Shown here: piece after piece, positions 1-6,758 of the stretch | How the letters are laid out: the number at the start of each line of letters is the position of its first letter | How positions within the stretch are numbered: position 1 is the first letter of the stretch | DNA from: an uncultured Collinsella sp. | Lineage (GTDB): Bacteria > Actinomycetota > Coriobacteriia > Coriobacteriales > Coriobacteriaceae | Direction: 5' to 3' | Length of the DNA stretch: 11,039 nucleotides | Assembly (NCBI GenBank): GCA_900758885.1 | Contig: CAAETD010000038.1 | Coordinates: 1-11,039 of the forward strand | The notes under the pieces: generated by a model | The model's database searches: none | What the model was told of the DNA's origin: nothing | What the model saw: the letters and a program-made list of their open reading frames with translations, nothing else | Program-made: the position numbers and the translations under genes

Positions 1-67
1 ATGCCCCTGGGTGGCCCTATGGTAACGTGACTGGCGATGTCTACAGGGACCCACGCTTTGAAGGGGC
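1..67 (+). other. Candidate structured RNA, cut by window edge
   Basis: No coding sequence is visible here. The bases form one long irregular hairpin: 3-8 pair with 62-67, 9-12 with 49-52, 15-18 with 45-48, 22-24 with 42-44, and 25-28 with 37-40. Only small bulges lie between the inner helices (13-14, 19-21, 41), and the loop is 29-36. One pair (27 with 38) is G-U if read on the plus strand and A-C on the minus strand, which slightly favours plus. The fold may continue past the left edge. I do not recognise a known RNA family. It could also be the 3' untranslated part of a neighbouring unit, or chance. Confidence 0.3.
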
Positions 68-155
68 GCCGGGCTGAAATTATGGCCTTTTATTGATAGG
101 GGCTCTTGCTAGGCTGGAGCACTTCCTAGAGGCGGGCATCAGCTGTGTGCTTGGT

Positions 156-854
156 TTACGCTGCGCTGGTTTCTTTGTATTCGAAGACTGGTTCCAGGAG
201 GTCTTCGATGTTGCAGTGGAGGGCTTTTGCTATGGCTCGTACGCTTGTTACCGAGGCTTCGTTGATGTTTCGTTGGCGCTGTTCGTACATTTGGATTGAG
301 CGGAGTGATGCGCCCGATTCGTATGCCAAGTCTTGTTGGGTTTTCTTAAGCCTCTTTCTTGCTAGTGCTAGCTTGGTTTGACGAGGTGTTTTCTTCGCCA
401 TATCGCAAACAAGACTCGCCACGCGTTCCTCCGAGGCTTCATGCCAGGGATAGTACAGGTTGCGCAGCGCGTCAAACGGAACGACATGCAGCAGATCTTC
501 GAAAGACTCTCCTAGGCGCCACTGCAGGTATGCCAGCATCCAGCCCGCCCAATATTCCGGCGTCTTCTCAAATCGATAGGTGCAGTCCGGTATAGGCCCG
601 TTTTGATAGCCCGACCTTTCGGCGATAAGCGCAAACAGCTCAACACCCGATTTTCCCGACACTACCCATGCATTGCCGCGCTCAAACTCTCGAGCAACCC
701 CGCTCAGGCAAAAGAGTTCAGCAACTTCCGATCCTTCTGCTCCATAGTCATTGACAGCATAGTCGAAGCAATCCCCGAGGTTGTTCATTGCGTCCTCAAG
801 GTAATAGACGGGGTATGTCCTACTCGGCCCACAATCCGTTAACTCTTGGATCAT
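156..854 (-). CDS. XRE-family helix-turn-helix protein, probable partner/antitoxin of the DUF3990 protein
   Basis: This 232-residue protein has two parts. Residues about 15-150 form a domain that I recall from clostridial genes next to DUF3990 genes, with recognisable stretches such as EYWAGWMLAYLQW, VPFDALRNLYYPWHEA and SGKSGVEL. Residues about 155-220 are an XRE/Cro-type helix-turn-helix (TQQDLAYESGASLRSIQMYE) followed by the conserved QRQRNINEAS segment. The start at 854 has a GGAGG at 865-869, ten bases upstream and inside the preceding gene, and the two genes overlap by 35 bp, so they are translationally linked. By family logic it neutralises its neighbour and represses the pair through the palindrome at 1518-1564. 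That function is inferred. A DNA-binding domain at the C-terminus behind a partner-binding N-terminus is common among antitoxins. The region is more AT-rich than the rest of the window, which suggests acquisition. Confidence 0.8.
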   Translation of the reverse strand: MIQELTDCGPSRTYPVYYLEDAMNNLGDCFDYAVNDYGAEGSEVAELFCLSGVAREFERGNAWVVSGKSGVELFALIAERSGYQNGPIPDCTYRFEKTPEYWAGWMLAYLQWRLGESFEDLLHVVPFDALRNLYYPWHEASEERVASLVCDMAKKTPRQTKLALARKRLKKTQQDLAYESGASLRSIQMYEQRQRNINEASVTSVRAIAKALHCNIEDLLEPVFEYKETSAA

Positions 855-1503
855 TTAAATCAACCCTCCCTGCCATCAAATCCCTAATGTCGACACCATC
901 AGTGTCAAATCCGTTTACCGTATCCAGGTACTTTCGTCGAGCGTTCTGTTCTCGCTCAAATCGTTTGGGATAAAACTCGGCTCCTGAGGCCTGCTTCCAA
1001 TCGCGGAACCTGATCGCCGAGAACGCGCGCTCACTCATAAGCGCATATTGAATGCCCAAATCCCCCAAAAACATAATGCGCTGCAGTTGCCTGAGCGAAA
1101 TCATGCCGTTAACGAACTGTCTTGCAAACGAAAAGTAGGAATCGTCAGCGCGATAGCCTCGAATGACGTCATAAGGAGAAATATCAATCAGGCAGTTGTC
1201 CAGCAAATACCGAAGTCCTTCGCGTGCCAGCGGCGTCGAGACATTAAACTCCCGGTTGTCGGCCAAAATCGCAAGCCAATTGAGGATTGAAAACTCCCCA
1301 GACTCTAAATCCAAGACCGAAAGGCCATCTAAATCAAGCTCATATCGATTGGCAATGCCATCAGACTCGGTTCGACATGCCCACTCCATTGCCATTTCCT
1401 CATGCGGTGTGCAATAAAACCCGCGCCCATAGTCATTGAATTGTCTGCATTTATCCAACGATGGATGATCAACAACAACGTCCGACCCGTGCCAAAGCTC
1501 CAT
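820..1503 (-). CDS. DUF3990 family protein, ADP-ribosyltransferase-like, putative toxin
   Basis: This 227-residue protein starts MELWHGSD. The ATG at 1503 is chosen because GGAGG lies five bases upstream (1509-1513). A longer GTG start at 1524 would fall inside the operator and lacks a ribosome site. Residues 3-7 (LWHGS) and 24-32 (DYGRGFYCT) resemble the His and Tyr motifs of ADP-ribosyltransferase/PARP-like folds, with His5 and Tyr30 as the likely NAD-contacting residues. Further on, the stretches RADDSYFSFARQFVNG and LGIQYALMSERAF fit DUF3990 as I remember it. The C-terminal ~60 residues, rich in Arg and Lys, lie beyond the usual core. It is the first gene of a two-gene unit with the HTH protein. 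The target is unknown. ADP-ribosylation and toxicity are inferred from the fold and context; a non-toxic regulatory role is possible. Confidence 0.75.
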   Translation of the reverse strand: MELWHGSDVVVDHPSLDKCRQFNDYGRGFYCTPHEEMAMEWACRTESDGIANRYELDLDGLSVLDLESGEFSILNWLAILADNREFNVSTPLAREGLRYLLDNCLIDISPYDVIRGYRADDSYFSFARQFVNGMISLRQLQRIMFLGDLGIQYALMSERAFSAIRFRDWKQASGAEFYPKRFEREQNARRKYLDTVNGFDTDGVDIRDLMAGRVDLNDPRVNGLWAE

Positions 1504-1517
1504 ATCAACCTCCAAAA

Positions 1518-1564
1518 ATATCACCTCAGTGATAGTTTACCAATAACTATCACTGAGGTGATAT
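1518..1564. promoter_or_regulatory. Perfect 20-bp inverted repeat, probable double operator of the DUF3990/HTH unit
   Basis: Arms 1518-1537 and 1545-1564 are perfect reverse complements around a 7-base spacer. Each arm itself contains a dyad TATCAC-N4-GTGATA (1519-1534 and 1548-1563), the size and form expected for an XRE dimer site. The centres of the two dyads are 29 bp apart. It sits 14 bases upstream of the DUF3990 start, directly before the ribosome site, so bound protein would block the promoter or early transcription. On the minus strand the repeat is followed by TTTTT (1514-1518, sharing its first base with the repeat), so the same element could act as a terminator for engB read-through. 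No clear separate -35/-10 pair was found. TTGGTA and TATTTT at 17-bp spacing overlap the repeat but would give an almost leaderless transcript. Confidence 0.8.
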
Positions 1565-1595
1565 AGATAAGAGCTTTTGAGGGACCGCGGCCTGA

Positions 1596-2186
1596 CTAAA
1601 GGCAGGCCTCGGCAATGCGGCGCTTAAGCTCATCGATGCCCACACCGGTCTGAGAGCTCGTGATGATTACGTTCTCGCCCGGGACATTGAGCTGCTTTTT
1701 GATGGCTGCTGCCTGGCGGGCTTGCTGGGTGCGGCTGAGCTTGTCGGCTTTGGTGAGGCAGACGATAAAGTTGAACTCGTTGCCCTGTAGATAGTCGATC
1801 ATGTCATGGTCGAGCTTGCTCGGGTCGTGACGAATATCCACCAGCGACACAACCAGGTTAAAGCTACGCTCCGAGTCGAAGAAGTCGCCGATAAGCTCGG
1901 CCCAGCGGTCGCGCTCGGCCTTGGAGCGACGCGCGAAACCGTAACCCGGCAGGTCCACGAAATGCACGTCGTCGGCCTCAAAAAAGTTGATGTTGCTCGT
2001 CTTACCCGGCGTGCTCGAAACCTTGACCAGGTTCTTACGGCCAAAGAGCTTGTTCATAATCGACGACTTGCCCACGTTGGAGCGGCCGACGAAGCTCACC
2101 TCGGGACAGGTGGACTCGGGAATCTGCGAAACCTTGCCGTAGCTGGCGACGAACTTGGCGAGCTGATAGTTAATGGAATCGGCCAT
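1596..2186 (-). CDS. engB: Ribosome biogenesis GTP-binding protein EngB (YihA/YsxC)
   Basis: This 196-residue P-loop GTPase of the TRAFAC class is needed for late assembly of the 50S subunit in the bacteria where it has been studied. The G motifs are all visible: G1 GRSNVGKS at 34-41, the Thr-bearing switch I STPGKT at 58-63, G3 DLPG at 78-81 followed by YGFA, G4 TKAD at 145-148, and a G5-like TSSQTGVG near the C-terminus. Length and order match the family. The reading frame stays open upstream, but the ATG at 2186 has AAGGAG five bases before it (2192-2197) and gives the normal N-terminus. It starts 40 bases after the nucleosidase gene, so the two probably form one transcript. A 6-bp hairpin overlaps the stop codon but has no U-tract. 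Confidence 0.96.
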   Translation of the reverse strand: MADSINYQLAKFVASYGKVSQIPESTCPEVSFVGRSNVGKSSIMNKLFGRKNLVKVSSTPGKTSNINFFEADDVHFVDLPGYGFARRSKAERDRWAELIGDFFDSERSFNLVVSLVDIRHDPSKLDHDMIDYLQGNEFNFIVCLTKADKLSRTQQARQAAAIKKQLNVPGENVIITSSQTGVGIDELKRRIAEACL

Positions 2187-2226
2187 GGACACTCCTTGGT
2201 CGTAGGTTCTTACAAAATGGGGCGTG

Positions 2227-2967
2227 CTATTGCGCGGCGGCAATACGACGAACGATGTCGAGCGTGATGCCGCTTGCGGTGCGAGCGTACTCATCCAGAT
2301 CGAACTCGCGCTCGCAAAACGCATCATATGCCTCGTCACAATTATCGCTGATAGCGCGCAGCACCAGGCAATCGACACCATTCTTGGCCGCGATGTGCGC
2401 AATTGCCGCGCCCTCCATCTCGACGCAATCGGCATGCGTGGCCTCAATCGCAGCGGTGCGCATGGCGTCGCCCGTTACAAAGCGGTCGCCTGTAGCGATA
2501 GTGCCAACCAGGAACTGTTTGGGGTCCTTCTCCACAGCCGCCACATCCAGCGATGCGTCCACAAACCCGTGCTCGACAAGCACGGCGGCGGCAACATCAG
2601 CCAACGCCGGCGTCGAGGCAAACTCCTCGAGCCCCGGTGCAGACTCTGCAATGAGCGCCGTGTCAGTATCGAGATAGCGCAGGCACTTGCCTATAACCAC
2701 GTCGTTAATATGGAGCTTAGGGTTTAGGCCGCCCGCAATGCCCGAAAACACAACGGCCTGCGGGGCGTATTTGCTGATGAGATGCTGCGTTGCGGCAGCG
2801 GCGTTCACGGTCCCCATGCCTGCCGTCGTGGCGACTACTGTCAGACCGTCGAGCTCGCCGCTTACAACAGTCAAGCCCGCCTCTTGCGTCACATGGGCAC
2901 CGTTTAGCTCTTCTTTAATCTGCGCAACCTCTTTTTCGAGTGCGCCGATGATTGCGATGGTAGGCAT
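2227..2967 (-). CDS. mtnN: 5'-methylthioadenosine/S-adenosylhomocysteine nucleosidase
   Basis: This 246-residue cytosolic enzyme hydrolyses MTA and SAH to adenine and methylthioribose or S-ribosylhomocysteine, recycling SAM by-products and feeding the methionine and AI-2 routes. It fits the PNP/UDP phosphorylase superfamily: N-terminus MPTIAIIGALEKEV with the catalytic Glu at 13 (E. coli Glu12 equivalent), then AGMGTVNAAAATQ, FSGIAGG, TGDRFV, the substrate-binding VEMEGAA, and RAISDN with the catalytic Asp at 208. The start at 2967 is set by homology. A longer open frame to 3027 adds 20 residues without family character. The ribosome site is only GGGGGA and is weak. The 123-base gap to pflA holds an extended -10-like TGGTACCAT near 3003-3011 with no good -35. 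It is likely co-transcribed with engB. Confidence 0.95.
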   Translation of the reverse strand: MPTIAIIGALEKEVAQIKEELNGAHVTQEAGLTVVSGELDGLTVVATTAGMGTVNAAAATQHLISKYAPQAVVFSGIAGGLNPKLHINDVVIGKCLRYLDTDTALIAESAPGLEEFASTPALADVAAAVLVEHGFVDASLDVAAVEKDPKQFLVGTIATGDRFVTGDAMRTAAIEATHADCVEMEGAAIAHIAAKNGVDCLVLRAISDNCDEAYDAFCEREFDLDEYARTASGITLDIVRRIAAAQ

Positions 2968-3090
2968 ACCATCCCCCAAACCCGTGAAAACTGCTATCCA
3001 CGGTATGGTACCAGCATTTTGACTCAACCGCGCAATACGAAGCCGCTAGACCAGCGCAGCGCGGGTATCGTAGAGGAGCAAAATGACTTG

Positions 3091-3909
3091 CTAGCCGATG
3101 GCGTTTTTTAGCTCCGCACGGCGCTTTTTCATGCCGGTCATAACGGCATTGCGTAGCTCGGGCATGCGCGCGGTATCCATCTGAGGTACGCCCTCAAGCT
3201 TATAGGGAATGCCCAGTTGCTCGTACTTGACAACACCCATCGTGTGATACGGCAGCATTTCCAGGCCCACCACGTTGTGCCATGGAGCGATGAGGCGACC
3301 GAGCTTCTCGCACTCCTCCACCGTGTCGGTAATGCCCGGCACCACCACGTGGCGGATAACGACCTTGATTTTGCGACGTGCAAGCTCATCGCCAAACGCC
3401 AGGATGCGTGCGGGATCACAACCGGTCAGCTTTTTATGCTCGACCGGGTCGGCATGCTTGATATCGAGCAGTACCATGTCGGTCTCGTTGAGCACGGCAT
3501 CGAACTTCTCGGGATGCTGAGGGTCGAAGGCGTAGCCACAGCTATCCAGGCAGGTATGCACACGGCCATCGGGGTTGTTGTGCATGGCGTGGAACAGGTC
3601 GGCCAAAAACTCAGGCTGCAGGAGAGGCTCGCCGCCGGACACCGTAATGCCACCGCTGCGATAGAACTCGTGGTTACTCTGGAACTCATCCATCAGGTGC
3701 TCGACGGTCACCATGGTGCCGCCGTTGACCGACCAGGTATCAGGATTGTGGCAATACGCGCAGCGCATGGGACAGCCCTGAACAAACACCACAAAGCGGA
3801 TGCCGGGTCCGTCGACCGTTCCCATCGTCTCGATCGAATGCACGCGGCCAAGGGCAAACGCAGAGTCCTCGGGACGAGCGTCCACACCCTCAAGCGTCAT
3901 TTCTGCCAT
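3091..3909 (-). CDS. pflA: Pyruvate formate-lyase activating enzyme (radical SAM)
   Basis: This 272-residue glycyl-radical-activating enzyme uses a [4Fe-4S] cluster and S-adenosylmethionine to install the glycyl radical on pyruvate formate-lyase, which acts in anaerobic mixed-acid fermentation. The cluster motif CPMRCAYC provides Cys46, Cys50 and Cys53, followed by HNPDTW. The SAM-binding GGEP is at 92-95, and DIKH, VVIRHVVVPGITD and LPYHTMGVVKYEQLG are typical of PflA. It is some 25 residues longer than E. coli PflA because of an N-terminal extension. The ATG at 3909 is preferred, with AAGG eight bases upstream. A TTG at 3939 lacks a ribosome site, and the ATG at 3900 is a weaker alternative. 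A -10-like TAGAAT lies at 3960-3965 without a convincing -35. No pflB lies beside it in this window, so the target could be encoded elsewhere. Confidence 0.93.
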   Translation of the reverse strand: MAEMTLEGVDARPEDSAFALGRVHSIETMGTVDGPGIRFVVFVQGCPMRCAYCHNPDTWSVNGGTMVTVEHLMDEFQSNHEFYRSGGITVSGGEPLLQPEFLADLFHAMHNNPDGRVHTCLDSCGYAFDPQHPEKFDAVLNETDMVLLDIKHADPVEHKKLTGCDPARILAFGDELARRKIKVVIRHVVVPGITDTVEECEKLGRLIAPWHNVVGLEMLPYHTMGVVKYEQLGIPYKLEGVPQMDTARMPELRNAVMTGMKKRRAELKNAIG

Positions 3910-4083
3910 TCGCGCTACCTTGCCTCTCCTTGGATGCAACCAATTAAAATGCCAGAGTCATTCTAGCCCATGCGTTTGCGTTTAAACGTCTCGGACTAGA
4001 ACGGCACGTTTTAATCTATCCCCCATCACCATGGCTGGGGGCTACGTCGAGATGTCAGGCTGAAGAACGCTCGCCTGCGGCCT

Positions 4084-4938
4084 TTACGCCTTAAGCGTGA
4101 GCACCGCACCGAAGGCGGTCGGGCCGCAATGGCTCGAGATGACGCCGCCGACCTGAGTCCAGGTAACGTCCTTAAAGCCCAGATCATGCGCATAGACCTC
4201 CATGTCATCGCGCAGCTCCTGGGAAAGGCCCACCGAATACGCCAGGCCAATGTGCGAGTAGTCAATCTCGCCCTTCGCAACCATGTGGTCAATAAAGGCG
4301 CGGGCGCACTTGAGCATAGAGCCGCGGAACTTCTTGGTCGCCACGAACTTGCCGCCCGTCACCTCAATGCAGGGCTTAATCTTGAGCAGATGGGCGCCAA
4401 GGAATGCGACGTTGGACAAGCGACCGCCCGCCTTAAGAAAGGCAAGATCGGTAGGAACAAAGCCCAGCAGCACGCGGTCCATGACGGAATTCGTAAATGC
4501 AAAGATCTCGTCGACGGTGGCATCGGGGTGAGCCTCGATGTATTTGGCGGTCTCGACGACAACGAGCGACTGGCCTACCGAGACAAAGCGCGTGTCCATA
4601 GAGAACACGTAGTCGCGACCCTTGGCGGCGATCTTCGATGATTGATGCGAGCAGGTCGTGGCCTCGGAATACGCGAGATGCAGAATAGTCGCATCGGGCT
4701 GCTCAGCGTGAATGCGGTCGTACACGTGAGCAAAATCCGCAGGCGCGCAGCCGCTGGTCTTGGGCATCACGCCAAACTCGTTGCAGCGCGAATAAAACTC
4801 GAGCGGATCGATCGAGCCGTCCTCGACGGTCTCGTCACCAATCGTGACATGCATGGGCACGCGCACGATGCCGTAGCGCTCGCAGAGCTCCGGCGTCACA
4901 TCCGACCCAGACTCAACCACGATTACGTACTTGCCCAT
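4084..4938 (-). CDS. DegV family fatty-acid-binding protein
   Basis: This 284-residue cytosolic protein belongs to the DegV/FakB family. These proteins bind a fatty acid in a buried tunnel, and some present it to the kinase FakA for phosphorylation. Visible hallmarks are the N-terminal VVESGSDVTPEL, the KTSG stretch with Thr61-Ser62 where FakB proteins hold the lipid carboxylate, YSEATTCSHQSSKIAA, LAFLKAGGRLS and LLKIKPCIEVTGGKF. The length is normal. The start at 4938 is chosen from the family N-terminus. An ATG at 4962 in the same frame is an alternative, and neither has a strong ribosome site. No FakA/DhaK-like gene is near, so the FakB role is inferred. It is separated from the GH32 gene by about 275 bases and appears to be its own unit. 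Confidence 0.92.
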   Translation of the reverse strand: MGKYVIVVESGSDVTPELCERYGIVRVPMHVTIGDETVEDGSIDPLEFYSRCNEFGVMPKTSGCAPADFAHVYDRIHAEQPDATILHLAYSEATTCSHQSSKIAAKGRDYVFSMDTRFVSVGQSLVVVETAKYIEAHPDATVDEIFAFTNSVMDRVLLGFVPTDLAFLKAGGRLSNVAFLGAHLLKIKPCIEVTGGKFVATKKFRGSMLKCARAFIDHMVAKGEIDYSHIGLAYSVGLSQELRDDMEVYAHDLGFKDVTWTQVGGVISSHCGPTAFGAVLTLKA

Positions 4939-5214
4939 TATTATCACGACCCATCTCGACATTGGCTTTTCAATACATGGCACGCGCCGCCGCACTGTTG
5001 CACAACGGCGTCCAAGCGCCAAAGAGACGCCGCCCCTTGCACACAACAAAGGACAGCGTCTCCCTGGAAAACTCCGTGCTTATCTAGGATTCCACACGGT
5101 TTATTAAGGAGGGTTACTTATTCCGCAAACGGTCGCTATATGCGGTAAGCGGTAGTTGGCCGCGACAACTGCGACACATTCCGTCCAGCAAATCCAATCG
5201 TGCTCCACGCACGG
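4939..5214 (-). other. Intergenic region upstream of degV gene, with two mutually exclusive stems
   Basis: No gene is visible in this 276-base gap. On the minus strand the segment 5024-5032 can pair in two ways: 5024-5030 with 5056-5062 (GAGACGC/GCGTCTC, 7 bp), or 5026-5032 with 5006-5012 (CGGCGTC/GACGCCG, 7 bp). Both cannot form at once. Such competing stems are seen in leader regulation, but no U-tract follows and no promoter could be placed with confidence, so the element is only a candidate. A 5-bp hairpin at 5199-5213, just after the GH32 stop, has no U-tract. Confidence 0.3.
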
Positions 5215-6657
5215 TTAATGCACGAGGCGGTAGAAATTCATCGATGCCGCACCCTCGGCGTGCAGCTCCATCGCCGGAACCGCCGGCGAATAGGTACGGC
5301 TCGTAAGTGCCGCCTCGCCGCCATTTGCAAAAATCTCGACCATCGTAGTGTCCGAAAGCACGCGCAGGTCGCGAAGCTCGCTGAGCTCGATCGACCTCTG
5401 GTCGCGCCCATAGCCTTCGTCACCCATATCGAGGGTAAGCATCCCGTCTGCATAGCGCACAAAGACACCCTTGCGGATTTCGAGCTCGATCACCTGGGCG
5501 CCCTCACAGGAAACCACAAGATCAAACAGGCGGCCCGGCTCCTCAACGGTTTCACCGCCTGTCGCGCAAACGCAGTCGCCGCGCATCCTCTCAATCTCGT
5601 GCACCGGCTGCTGACAGAGCTTACCATCGCGCATGCTCAGTTTTCTCGGCACCGTCAACGCGCACTGCCACCCGCGTGCCACCGTCGGGCTTTTTGCCGT
5701 CGCATCGGGGCAACCCGACCACCCGATCATCAAACGCCGACCCGCAGCATCCTCAAAAGACTGCGGTGCGTAGAAATCAAAGCCGGCATCGACCATCGGG
5801 GGCATGCCCTGCCCGGCGATCTTAAAACTCGGCGCCTCCCAATCGGCCTCGATGGGAAACCACACGCACTGGTGCGGATTGCGGTAACGCCATCCATCGG
5901 CGGACACACCCTGCGGACAGCAAACGAGAATAAGCTCACCATCGAGCTCAAACAGATCGGGGCACTCCCACATAAAGCCAAACTTCTCGCCCAACTCAAT
6001 GCGCGTCGCATAGCTCCAGTCCTCTAGATTGCTCGAGGTATAGACAAGCACGCAGCCGCGGTCGTCTTTCGTACGAGCGCCCAGAACCATGTAGTAGATA
6101 CCATCGTGTTCAAGGATTTTGGGATCACGCACGTGCGTACCGATATCGTCGGGGTAATCGACCGGCCCAACAGCTATGCGCTTCTCGCCCAATTCGTCGG
6201 GGTTCTCGGCAACCACATGAATCTGGTTTTGCTCACGGCCCGTCAACACGTAGTCGTAATCATCGCGGTCAAAATGCTTGACGTTGCCGGTATAGAAGTA
6301 GTGAATCTTGCCGTCGTGTACAAAGGCAGAACCAGAATACGCTCCGCTCGAATCCAAATCGGAATCGGGGAACAGCACAGGGCCGCGATTCTCGTACGTC
6401 ACAAAATCCTTTGTTGTCAGATGATTCCAAAGCACTGGACCGCCATGCGCAGCATCGAATGGATCGTATTGGTGATAGATGTGATACGTATCACCGATCT
6501 GCACCAAACCGTTGGGGTCGTTGAGCCAGCCAAGCTCAGGCTCCACATGGAACAGGAGCCTATCGGGGTCGGACGCGATGCGACCCGCCGTCTCATCCTG
6601 TCCGGCACGCCACTGCTCATAGTCCGCGCGTGTCACCTTATTTTTTTGATTAAACAT
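5215..6657 (-). CDS. scrB: GH32 sucrose-6-phosphate hydrolase (beta-fructofuranosidase)
   Basis: This 480-residue retaining GH32 enzyme cleaves the fructosyl bond of sucrose 6-phosphate after PTS uptake, giving glucose 6-phosphate and fructose. The three catalytic motifs are intact: WLNDPNG with nucleophile Asp47, RDP with the transition-state-stabilising Asp178, and ECPD with acid/base Glu231. The five-bladed propeller (about 30-330) is followed by the C-terminal beta-sandwich ending VEIFANGGEAALTSRTY. There is no signal peptide, so it is cytosolic, as expected for a phosphorylated substrate. The ribosome site before the ATG at 6657 is weak (GAGAAAG about nine bases upstream), and a strong stem-loop ends 21 bases before the start, so its translation or message stability may be set separately from the permease gene. 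Hydrolysis of unphosphorylated sucrose or short fructans cannot be excluded. Confidence 0.9.
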   Translation of the reverse strand: MFNQKNKVTRADYEQWRAGQDETAGRIASDPDRLLFHVEPELGWLNDPNGLVQIGDTYHIYHQYDPFDAAHGGPVLWNHLTTKDFVTYENRGPVLFPDSDLDSSGAYSGSAFVHDGKIHYFYTGNVKHFDRDDYDYVLTGREQNQIHVVAENPDELGEKRIAVGPVDYPDDIGTHVRDPKILEHDGIYYMVLGARTKDDRGCVLVYTSSNLEDWSYATRIELGEKFGFMWECPDLFELDGELILVCCPQGVSADGWRYRNPHQCVWFPIEADWEAPSFKIAGQGMPPMVDAGFDFYAPQSFEDAAGRRLMIGWSGCPDATAKSPTVARGWQCALTVPRKLSMRDGKLCQQPVHEIERMRGDCVCATGGETVEEPGRLFDLVVSCEGAQVIELEIRKGVFVRYADGMLTLDMGDEGYGRDQRSIELSELRDLRVLSDTTMVEIFANGGEAALTSRTYSPAVPAMELHAEGAASMNFYRLVH

Positions 6658-6678
6658 CGCCGTTGACTTTCTCGTCTA

Positions 6679-6722
6679 TGGGGAAGGACGCTCGACTCAC
6701 ACGAGTCGAACGCCCTTCCCCA
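6679..6722 (-). promoter_or_regulatory. Intercistronic 20-bp stem-loop between permease and scrB genes
   Basis: Arms 6679-6698 and 6703-6722 form a 20-bp stem around a 4-base loop (6699-6702). Eighteen pairs are Watson-Crick. The other two are G-U in the minus-strand transcript but A-C in a plus-strand transcript, so the structure is preserved as RNA on the operon's coding strand. It lies 36 bases after the permease stop and 21 bases before the scrB start. No U-tract follows, so it is not a classic terminator. A role in mRNA end protection, processing or partial attenuation is inferred. Confidence 0.75.
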
Positions 6723-6758
6723 AATGGACTTATCCTCAGATTACGCTGAACGGCTCAA

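Noticed and set aside
109..129. CTAGG/CCTAG stem downstream of the HTH gene as terminator
   Set aside because: Five pairs with an eleven-base loop and no T-run on either strand.
1504..1524. Upstream GTG start adding seven residues to the DUF3990 protein
   Set aside because: It falls within the operator arm and has no ribosome site, whereas the ATG at 1503 has GGAGG at proper spacing and begins the conserved domain.
1602..1621. Six-base hairpin (GGCCTG/CAGGCC on the minus strand) near the engB stop as terminator
   Set aside because: Short stem without a following U-tract; the 20-bp repeat just downstream is a better candidate.
4020..4041. CCCCCA/TGGGGG hairpin downstream of the DegV gene as a rho-independent terminator
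   Set aside because: Only six pairs with a ten-base loop, and ATAGATTAAAA rather than a U-tract follows on the minus strand.
5199..5213. CGTGC/GCACG hairpin directly after the scrB stop as terminator
   Set aside because: Five pairs and no U-tract; not enough to call.
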